From Candidatus Obscuribacter phosphatis (lineage in GTDB: Bacteria; Cyanobacteriota; Vampirovibrionia; Obscuribacterales; Obscuribacteraceae), in the NCBI GenBank assembly GCA_001899315.1, contig MOYA01000001.1, positions 495,071 through 559,070 of the forward strand: 64,000 bases of DNA. The letters are read 5' to 3'. The number at the start of each line of letters is the position of its first letter. Positions within the stretch are counted from its first letter, which is position 1. This document shows, one piece after another, positions 49,750 to 56,605 of this stretch. The notes beneath the pieces were generated by a model. It was not told where the DNA came from. It searched no databases and saw only the letters and a program-made list of their open reading frames with translations. The translations under genes were made by a program, and so were the position numbers.

Positions 49750-50429
49750 ACAGGAAATTTTTGTTTATAGCGATTGCCTTCACTGCTTCTCTAGTTGTCA
49801 CCTTGCCTGAAGAAGCCGCCTCCACACCGTTGGGAGGTCTTTCTATCAATGATGAGATTAAGGCGACAGGCCAAGGCGAGGATAGAGAGAAGAGCCTTTA
49901 CAAGATTCTTAGAGATGTGCACGAGGTCTTGCGCCGAATGAAGCTCGATCTGGTCGATCTCAGACATGAAGCGAACCGGCGTGAATATGTGGTCGGCAGT
50001 GATGTGGACAGTGATATGCAGGTTATCGATCCCTGGTCTTATGAAACACCAGGTCTTTTGCCTATAGCCACACAGAGTGAGAAAGAAGGTCAGTACCTGC
50101 CTCCTCGTCCAAAGTATCTCGATCGGTCAATCAGTTCTTTGACCGAATTGCTCTCTGAACTGAATGACCTTTTGCCGCATCTGTTCAAAGAGGAGGAACT
50201 TCAGAATATAGTTCTTGACTCCCAAGATGAGGAGCGTCATCGGTCTATTCTAAATCTCTTAGATCAGCTTAGGTCTAGTTTAGCGGGTCTCAAGGCGATC
50301 CTGCCCAACCCGGCTAATTTGTCATTGCGTGATTCTTCCGCCTCTTTCGAAATTAAATGCCATGACCTCGATGCTCTTTGCCAGACCGAGTGGTCTAAAC
50401 TCAAGCTTTCCAAGATGACAGGTAAATAA
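49746..50429 (+). CDS. Unknown exported helical protein
   Basis: 227 residues: signal peptide (KFLFIAIAFTASLVVTLP), then an all-helical acidic domain with heptad-like leucines (SLYKILRDVHEVLRRMKLDL; ISSLTELLSELNDLLPHLF; ILNLLDQLRSSLAGLKAIL) and two cysteines near the C-terminus. I do not recognise the family. The ATGA overlap with the DUF3160-like gene suggests a joint role outside the inner membrane. Confidence 0.8.
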   Translation: MNRKFLFIAIAFTASLVVTLPEEAASTPLGGLSINDEIKATGQGEDREKSLYKILRDVHEVLRRMKLDLVDLRHEANRREYVVGSDVDSDMQVIDPWSYETPGLLPIATQSEKEGQYLPPRPKYLDRSISSLTELLSELNDLLPHLFKEEELQNIVLDSQDEERHRSILNLLDQLRSSLAGLKAILPNPANLSLRDSSASFEIKCHDLDALCQTEWSKLKLSKMTGK

Positions 50430-50519
50430 TTTTGTTTTATTAACGGCGCTTTCCTTTTGGAAGTGTCCATTGGGCGGGCTTCTTCAGTTGGTATTCGCTT
50501 CCTATATCAAGGTTCTATC

Positions 50520-51407
50520 TTGTCAAAGGGAAAAAGAGAAACTACGATTGCCCAAGCTCTTAAGAGTGCCTATTTTGGAATGCCGATTTTTATGGAATCT
50601 TTAAAACAACTGGACTTTGCTCATGCCGCTCTAGCGCGCACCTATATAAGTGAAGGTCGCCTCGAGGAAGCTGAAAAACTTTATCAGACCGCTTTAGCCG
50701 TAGCCGAGCAGGTGCATGGGGCGCAAAGCCAGGAAGCGATTCCACCTCTATCCAATCTGGCTAATTTCTATTTTGAACGTGCCGACTTCGCCAAAGCCAG
50801 GGTTTATCTAGAGCGACTTTTCAACCTTCTTAGTGCCCAAGACTGGCTTGCTTATGCCCGCACAGGCGGACAGCTTGCCTCTTGCTTGGAATGGTGCGCT
50901 GAGAACGATCAGGCTGAGAAAGTCTTGCTTGCCACTATCCGCAGTGCTGAGAAAGGTCTAGGCTGCGAGCATGAGGTTACCCAGACATTGTTGCTTGAAC
51001 TCGGTAATCATTATGTGAGAGTCGGAGTCTATGTGGCAGCCCGCGCTGTTTTTGAAGAATTGGTAGAGCTTTTCACCAGTCTCTGCGCAGAGTCCGTCGC
51101 CCTCATTGATGTCTATGCCAAGTTGGCCGATGTCTATGACAAAATGAGCCTTTATGAAGATCGCATCGCCATATTAGAGAAACAACTAGCGCTGCAGGAA
51201 AAGAGCGAGCAGAGGGCTATATCTCTAGCTTCTACCCTGGTATCTCTCGGGGACGCCTATGGTGCCGCCGCCAGTTATTTCCGCGACCGCGCCATGGCTC
51301 AAAAGGCTCTGCAAAGCTTTGAGCGTGCCCTTTCAATTTATGAAAATCAAGGCAACCTGCCGTCTGCTCAGATTTTAAAACAGCGCATGCAAAGACTCAC
51401 AGCTTAA
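50520..51407 (+). CDS. Tetratricopeptide repeat protein
   Basis: About 295 residues from TTG 50520 (AAGG upstream); a TTG at 50457 would add 21 residues with no visible ribosome binding site. Five or more TPR units, for example ALARTYISEGRLEEAEKLYQTALAVAEQVHG, SNLANFYFERADFAKARVYLERLF and LLLELGNHYVRVGVYVAARAVFEEL. No catalytic domain, signal peptide or membrane helix. TPRs bind partner proteins; the partner is unknown. The stop lies in a TTAAGGCTT repeat (51404-51441). Confidence 0.85.
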   Translation: MSKGKRETTIAQALKSAYFGMPIFMESLKQLDFAHAALARTYISEGRLEEAEKLYQTALAVAEQVHGAQSQEAIPPLSNLANFYFERADFAKARVYLERLFNLLSAQDWLAYARTGGQLASCLEWCAENDQAEKVLLATIRSAEKGLGCEHEVTQTLLLELGNHYVRVGVYVAARAVFEELVELFTSLCAESVALIDVYAKLADVYDKMSLYEDRIAILEKQLALQEKSEQRAISLASTLVSLGDAYGAAASYFRDRAMAQKALQSFERALSIYENQGNLPSAQILKQRMQRLTA

Positions 51408-51441
51408 GGCTTTTAGTTTAAGGCTTATCGGGTAAGGCCTT
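51404..51441. repeat. Three TTAAGGCTT-type repeats at the TPR gene stop
   Basis: TTAAGGCTT at 51404-51412 and 51418-51426 plus GTAAGGCCTT at 51432-51441, with a 14-base period. The first holds the TAA stop, and a TAG nine bases later is also in frame. Confidence 0.75.
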
Positions 51442-51457
51442 TTAGATAGAGCTAGCT

Positions 51458-52804
51458 CTAAGGCGTAAAGTTAGTATCGTCTTTGACGGTCTCTTTTTCT
51501 TTCTCTTTCTCGCCCTGTTGCTGGGGCTGAGGAGCTGTCTCGATTAAGGGACCCTTGGTGTAATTGACTGTTTTCTTGGGTGCCGGTTTGTGCATGTGCA
51601 TAGGGCGAGCCGCCGACATGGCATGATAGCCGGGCATAAAGTCGAGTCGCAACTTGCCGTCTGAATCTTGATAATACTGCTGCAAAATCTGATCGAAGCG
51701 CCAGCCGCCTTTGGCTAATTTGTTTGCCCCGTGCTGACTCAAACCCCTAGAGCCGTTACCTGGGCCTCTGCAGGTAAAGACCCAGTTGTTGCCTTCTTCG
51801 TGGACATCAAGAATGCCCGGGGTGGAAAAGTTGAGCATCTTGGCCAGGGCGATACCGTCTACTTCGCGTCCGCCCTTGGTACCCATCACAGCCACTCTTA
51901 CGGCATTGCCGATGCCGTCCCATTGTCTGACCGTGACGCCGACTATATCTTTGACACCGGTGATTTTTTCCATGGTCGACTGCGAAACCACAGACTTTCT
52001 TATATTGAGGTTCTCAAATTCACTGTCGCCCACAGTGGCTCGGTAAAAGCCAGGCTTGACCTGTCCAGAATCTTTTAGGACCAAACCGCGGGTGGCATGC
52101 ACCGCCACAAAGGTCGATTGGGCTTCAGCAGCCAGACCCTTATAGGCTTGGTCTCTGACATCGGGCACCAGGTCGAAGCCTTCGCTTTTCCATTTACTGC
52201 CCGAGCCCATATGGGCGTAGGCATAGCTGCGCGCCGCCACCGCTTGTGATTTCAGAGCCTCTAAGTGCCATGAAGAGGGCATTTCGGATGGTACGACCCC
52301 AAGCAGATATTCTTCTAGGTCAAGCAGATTGACCGCCGTCACATAGCTTGGCATATTGATTATCTCGAGGCAGCCTCTGTACCAGCGGTTGGCTGTCCAG
52401 ACTCGAAAGTCGGGGGCTGACACAACTGTGCGTCGGTCATAGGGAATAGCGACAGCGGTGCCGGTGGCCAGTTCAGTTATCTTGCCGGGGGTGATGGCAT
52501 AGACCAAGCCGGGCTTGAGCACAAAAATGGGGCGACCGTCTACAAAGACAGCCCCTTGCTGCCAGACAGCCACACGAGCCATGGGCGAACGCACAGTTAG
52601 ACCGATGCGTATTGGATGCACCATCATCGGATATGGATTGAAAGCCATCATCGTTGTCGAATGCAAAGGCGCTGGGCTCTTGGCTTTTGCCTTAACCGGC
52701 AATAGACCCGATGTAATGAGCAAAATCAAAGTGGCAAGCAGCCCTAGAGCTAAATAAGAAGCCGGGCTGGACAGCCACTTTGATGCTGGGCTTGGTTGCG
52801 GCAA
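51458..52804 (-). CDS. SpoIID/LytB-domain exported protein
   Basis: 448 residues. N-terminal membrane anchor or signal (about 17-38), then a SpoIID/LytB domain (about 100-400): LLDLEEYLLGVVPSEMPSSWHLEALKSQAVAARSYA is the family core, including the catalytic-type glutamate in PSEMP, and GPGNGSRGLSQHGANKLA matches the C-terminal GxGxGxGxSQxGA motif. SpoIID in Bacillus is a lytic transglycosylase acting on stripped glycan strands; in non-sporulating bacteria such proteins remodel peptidoglycan. The tail is Pro/Gln/Lys/Glu-rich and disordered. Ends 51 bases from the convergent TPR gene. Confidence 0.92.
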   Translation of the reverse strand: MPQPSPASKWLSSPASYLALGLLATLILLITSGLLPVKAKAKSPAPLHSTTMMAFNPYPMMVHPIRIGLTVRSPMARVAVWQQGAVFVDGRPIFVLKPGLVYAITPGKITELATGTAVAIPYDRRTVVSAPDFRVWTANRWYRGCLEIINMPSYVTAVNLLDLEEYLLGVVPSEMPSSWHLEALKSQAVAARSYAYAHMGSGSKWKSEGFDLVPDVRDQAYKGLAAEAQSTFVAVHATRGLVLKDSGQVKPGFYRATVGDSEFENLNIRKSVVSQSTMEKITGVKDIVGVTVRQWDGIGNAVRVAVMGTKGGREVDGIALAKMLNFSTPGILDVHEEGNNWVFTCRGPGNGSRGLSQHGANKLAKGGWRFDQILQQYYQDSDGKLRLDFMPGYHAMSAARPMHMHKPAPKKTVNYTKGPLIETAPQPQQQGEKEKEKETVKDDTNFTP

Positions 52805-52922
52805 GAAAATTCTCTTTGTTTATCTGTTTAGAGGTACTAGCGGTTATGTTAGCAAACTAGAAAGTTAGTAGCATTAAGAGGATGGCATCAAAACTCCATA
52901 GAGCCACTAGCCGGCAACTAAT

Positions 52923-54335
52923 CTAGCGATTTAAGAGATTTATCTGAGCCGGGCTTTTATAGCCGAAATCTTTGGCTGTTTGCATTGCTTTCTGCGCTTC
53001 TTGCTTGCGACCGAGCTTATCGTAAGCCTGGGCTTTGAGATATTCGAGGCGGGCAGTGATATGGTTATTTACCGAGCCATTTAGGTCTTCGGCTTGGCTT
53101 AATTCTTCAATTGCCCGGCTATAGTCGCCTTCTTGCAGGCTGACGCGGGCGCAGTCGGCAAGGGCATAGCAATCTTGACCGGCAAAATAGGCAATATCGG
53201 CAAGCAGTCTCAGGCGTTCTCTACTGTCGGGGGGCAAAAGCAAAGCGCCGGCAGTGGGATTGAGGCTGGCTTTGCCCGATTCCAAAGCTTCTAGAACAGT
53301 CTCAAGTTTGGCTGCGAAAAACTCTCGCACTGCTATCTGTTCATCGGCATCAAGGCTGACCAGGCTGTCCTTGCTTTTTAGACGAGCAAGTTTGTTTTGT
53401 CCATATACATAAAGGGTCTGAAAAACCGGGTCTTGGCGCCGTTTCTGTATTTCTTGCATACGAGCCACCAGGGCTTGAAAATCACCCTTTCTGGCTAAAA
53501 TTAGCCCTTCATCGTAGAAAGCATAAAGGTCTAGATCGTCTGGACTTGTTTGCAGCGCATCCCAAGCGGCTTTCTCTGCCTTCTTGATGGCAATCAGGGC
53601 CTCATCCAATCTGCCCAGTGCCTCAAGGGTCTGGGCGCGATAGCGATGCAAATTGCGCCTGGTCTCAGCTTTGCTTGGTTCACCCTGGGCAAGGGCAGCA
53701 TCAAAGTCTTGCAAGGCTTCTTGAAAGCGGCCAAGTTCATATCTGGCAACTGCCCTATTAAAGAAATACTTGACTTGGGGGGAGATCTTGATGGCTAAAG
53801 TCTCTAGGAACTCACCGTCTTCATAGTCTTCCATGGTCAGGGCTTGATAGGCTCTTTCATGAATACTGAGGGCGCAGTCAGGGTCCAGCTCGCTTGCTTT
53901 CCTAAGATCGGTTTCGCCTTCATTTATTTGCCCTAGGCGAATTTTGCATTCGCCAAGACCGGCATAGGCTCTGGCTTTTTCTTTGTTTCCCAGACTTCTT
54001 TTCTCTGCCTGTTGCAGCACCATCTCAAAGCGTTGCATTATTTGCTTGGGGCGTGGTTCTGCTTGCTCGTTGTTAACCTGTTTATCTTGTGTTTTATCTA
54101 AAGGCAATTCGGCTAATTCTAGTTCGGCCAATTCTAGTTCGGATTTCACAGGCGATAGCAGATGACTCGGCAAAAACTTGGTTTGCAAGAGCAAGATTGG
54201 CTTTTTCAGATTGCTTGTTAGGTCAATGCCAAAACCAAATCTCAATCCAAATAAGATCCCGGCCACCAGACAGAGGCAAAGACAGCCGACCAGCGCGGTC
54301 ATCAAGAAAATTTGAGATTTATCAAATGCCTTCAA
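52923..54335 (-). CDS. Membrane-anchored TPR protein
   Basis: 470 residues: one N-terminal helix (about 10-35), a linker with the repeated sequence ELELAELELAELPL, then TPR units, for instance ARAYAGLGECKIRLGQINEGETDLRKASEL, FFNRAVARYELGRFQEALQDFDAAL, HRYRAQTLEALGRLDEALIAI and LEYLKAQAYDKLGRKQEAQKAM. The TPR part should lie outside the inner membrane. Start TTG 54335 has no strong ribosome binding site. It is divergent from the OmpR-type regulator gene. Confidence 0.85.
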   Translation of the reverse strand: MKAFDKSQIFLMTALVGCLCLCLVAGILFGLRFGFGIDLTSNLKKPILLLQTKFLPSHLLSPVKSELELAELELAELPLDKTQDKQVNNEQAEPRPKQIMQRFEMVLQQAEKRSLGNKEKARAYAGLGECKIRLGQINEGETDLRKASELDPDCALSIHERAYQALTMEDYEDGEFLETLAIKISPQVKYFFNRAVARYELGRFQEALQDFDAALAQGEPSKAETRRNLHRYRAQTLEALGRLDEALIAIKKAEKAAWDALQTSPDDLDLYAFYDEGLILARKGDFQALVARMQEIQKRRQDPVFQTLYVYGQNKLARLKSKDSLVSLDADEQIAVREFFAAKLETVLEALESGKASLNPTAGALLLPPDSRERLRLLADIAYFAGQDCYALADCARVSLQEGDYSRAIEELSQAEDLNGSVNNHITARLEYLKAQAYDKLGRKQEAQKAMQTAKDFGYKSPAQINLLNR

Positions 54336-54392
54336 TTTACAGGTTCAATTTACCAATAGTTAGAGGAAATCTTCCCTCATTTTAAACCTCGC

Positions 54393-54413
54393 CTTCCCGG
54401 GCTTTACGGGAAG
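54393..54413. promoter_or_regulatory. Hairpin in the TPR/response-regulator divergent spacer
   Basis: CTTCCCG (54393-54399) and CGGGAAG (54407-54413) form a perfect 7-bp inverted repeat with a 7-base loop, 45 bases before the regulator ATG. A TACTAT at 54429-54434 could be the -10 box of the regulator gene, placing the repeat at about its -35 region, a usual operator position. Confidence 0.4.
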
Positions 54414-54457
54414 CCCTCACTCAAGTGCTACTATTTAGACACGCAAGGTGAGACTAG

Positions 54458-55144
54458 ATGAAAAAACTATTGATTGTCGATGACGAAGTGGATATCGTCG
54501 CCAGCATACAGTATGTACTAAACGGTGAAGGCTTTTCCACATTAATAGCCCACGATGGTCTAAAAGCCATGCAACTTTATGAAAGCGAGCGCCCCGACCT
54601 GGTCATACTTGACCTGATGATGCCGGGTATCGACGGTCTAGAGGTTTGCCGCCGCATTCGCTCGGCAGACAAACGCACACCTATTTTGATGCTCACCGCC
54701 CGTACCTCTGAAATTGATACTGTGGTTGGTTTAGAGCTTGGTGCCAATGACTATATCGCCAAACCGGTGCGCCTCAGAGAACTGGTGGCCAGGGTCAAGG
54801 CTCATCTCAGAGAAACCCCGCAGGTGCAAGACACCAACACCAAAGGCATAAAGCTGGGCGATCTCTTTATTGATCTAGAGAGCCGTACTGTTTCAGTGGC
54901 TGAAAAAGCGGTTGACCTTACATTTAAAGAGTTTGAGCTTCTTTTAGCCATGGCCAGGCAGCCAAACCGGGTCTTTAGCCGCGACCAGCTTTTTGCCCAG
55001 GTATGGGGCTCCGACTTTCTGGGCGAAAGTCGCACAGTCGATGTGCATATTCGTTATTTGCGCGAGAAACTAGAAGCCAATCCCAGCCAGCCTAAGCATA
55101 TTTTGACTGTGCGTGGTGTCGGTTATCGCCTGGTCTGGGACTGA
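54458..55144 (+). CDS. OmpR-family response regulator
   Basis: 228 residues: receiver with D8-D9, phosphorylation site D52 (VILDLMMPG) and KP near 102, then a winged-helix DNA-binding domain (about 130-225; LTFKEFELLLAMARQPNRVFSRDQLFAQVWG, TVDVHIRYLREKLE and VRGVGYRL). It controls transcription when phosphorylated by a partner kinase. No histidine kinase gene is beside it, so the partner is elsewhere, perhaps the large hybrid kinase at 39969. Closely similar in layout to RpaB/PhoB-type regulators. Confidence 0.95.
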   Translation: MKKLLIVDDEVDIVASIQYVLNGEGFSTLIAHDGLKAMQLYESERPDLVILDLMMPGIDGLEVCRRIRSADKRTPILMLTARTSEIDTVVGLELGANDYIAKPVRLRELVARVKAHLRETPQVQDTNTKGIKLGDLFIDLESRTVSVAEKAVDLTFKEFELLLAMARQPNRVFSRDQLFAQVWGSDFLGESRTVDVHIRYLREKLEANPSQPKHILTVRGVGYRLVWD

Positions 55145-55340
55145 TTTCTAGCCAGACCAATGAGCCGAGAGACTCTCACCTTACGCCAGGCTGTCAAGCG
55201 GGGTGCGCTTTTGGCTTGTAGATTAAGCCTGGCTAAAAGGCGATTTTGCTCCGACCTTATGCGTATTCTTCCCAGTGACATATTCCCCTGCCGAGCCTAA
55301 ACTGACTTCATATTCTTGGCGAGCGGGTAGCAAACAACAG

Positions 55341-56528
55341 ATGAAATACAAAGCAATTCTTCTCGGAGTGAATGTAGCGGCTTCTCTGCCCGTTGTCATT
55401 TCGCAGTCGGCTGAAGCTCAGAATGCCACAGCCAAGAGCACAGAAGATTTCATTCGCGCCGGTATGAGCCGCCAGGTTAGCCAACCGGCACCTAAGCTTG
55501 TGGCTATGAAGCCATCTTTTATTTTGCAGTCGGCAAGCCAAGTCGGTGGCGCCACTGAGAAGTTTTCGTCGGCAAAGGCCGTGCACACTAGGCAGTCTCT
55601 CGGTAGCGAGAGTGTGAAACTTAGACCCTTTGTACCTGGGCGCAAACTACCCAGTCGTTCTGAGCTGGAAGCCGCCAGAATGGGACATCCGAGTTTGGAT
55701 GAGTCTCAAAGTCGCCTGGCTGGAACCGTGGAAATGGGCTATGGTGCCGCTGCTTCCGATACATACAACAGTCAGGGCTACGGCAGCTATAGTCAGATGG
55801 ACGTGGCTCGCAGCGCCATGCGCGGCAAATTGCAGAAAGCCGCTCAGTTTGCCGGACAGTTCGAGTCTAAAGTGCGTTCTCGGGTTTTGCCCGGTCAAAA
55901 GCTAGTTAGCCCCGGTCAGGTCAATCAGGCTGTGGCGCCCACTGGTTCGCCTTTGCCCCCTGGTCCCAGCGAAGACGAATGGACCGAAATGGCCAAATCT
56001 GTTGGGCAGAAGCAAGGTGTAGAAAGTTCGGGGGATTCTTCCGAGTTTGCCGAGTTGGCAAGACAGATGAAAGAGATGCATGGTGAGAAAGCCGGTGCCG
56101 GTAATCCGAGCTTTGCTGCTGGACCGCCGCCTTTTCCTCTTAGTTTAATTCCCGAGGCTTCTCTAAAACAGTTTATTGGTGGTAAAGGCGGTCATGCTGC
56201 GCCAAGTGCTGCTGTAGCTGCGGCACCCATGGCTTCGTCCTCGAGACCTCCAGCCAGCCATTTCGGTTCTTGGCACGGTCAAAGTGCTACGCCTTCTGCG
56301 CATCACTCTAATTTGCAACCTTCCGGTTTTCATACCTATTTGACAGCCGCCAACAGTTCGCGAACATCTAGTGCTTTCAAGCAGTATGCTCCGGCTCAGA
56401 TGCGTTCGGGTAAGCGTCAAGCGCCGCGCCTGGGAAGCAAAGATAAGGCTGTCCAATATCAAGGACAAGCAGCTGCGCCCAAGCCTGCCACCATGGCTGT
56501 ATACGGCGAATATTCCTCTAGTCTCTAA
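55341..56528 (+). CDS. Unknown exported low-complexity protein
   Basis: 395 residues from ATG 55341, where a clean signal peptide (ILLGVNVAASLPVVISQSAEA) begins; a GTG at 55275 gives a longer form. The rest is Ser/Ala/Pro/Gln-rich with little predicted fold, repeated aromatic-glycine short motifs (YNSQGYGSYSQ) and basic patches. No cysteine or enzyme motif. It may be a surface or matrix protein. It lies 196 bases after the regulator gene, on the same strand. Confidence 0.7.
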   Translation: MKYKAILLGVNVAASLPVVISQSAEAQNATAKSTEDFIRAGMSRQVSQPAPKLVAMKPSFILQSASQVGGATEKFSSAKAVHTRQSLGSESVKLRPFVPGRKLPSRSELEAARMGHPSLDESQSRLAGTVEMGYGAAASDTYNSQGYGSYSQMDVARSAMRGKLQKAAQFAGQFESKVRSRVLPGQKLVSPGQVNQAVAPTGSPLPPGPSEDEWTEMAKSVGQKQGVESSGDSSEFAELARQMKEMHGEKAGAGNPSFAAGPPPFPLSLIPEASLKQFIGGKGGHAAPSAAVAAAPMASSSRPPASHFGSWHGQSATPSAHHSNLQPSGFHTYLTAANSSRTSSAFKQYAPAQMRSGKRQAPRLGSKDKAVQYQGQAAAPKPATMAVYGEYSSSL

Positions 56529-56564
56529 ATATTTGCTGTCCAGAATTTATCTGAAGTGGATAGA

Positions 56565-56586
56565 TATAAAATAAGTGCAAGCACTT
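56565..56586 (+). promoter_or_regulatory. Palindrome and -10-like box before the TPR-CHAT gene
   Basis: TATAAA at 56565-56570 is a likely -10 box. Directly after it, AAGTGC-AA-GCACTT (56573-56586) is a perfect 6-bp inverted repeat with a 2-base centre, about where transcription should start. The sequence CACTTGTTCACTT repeats the right half. A dimeric repressor could bind here. Confidence 0.4.
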
Positions 56587-56605
56587 GTTCACTTCAGGGG
56601 TTTAA

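Noticed and set aside
54393..54413. Rho-independent terminator
   Set aside because: It lies between divergent gene starts and has no T-run; better seen as an operator or leader hairpin.
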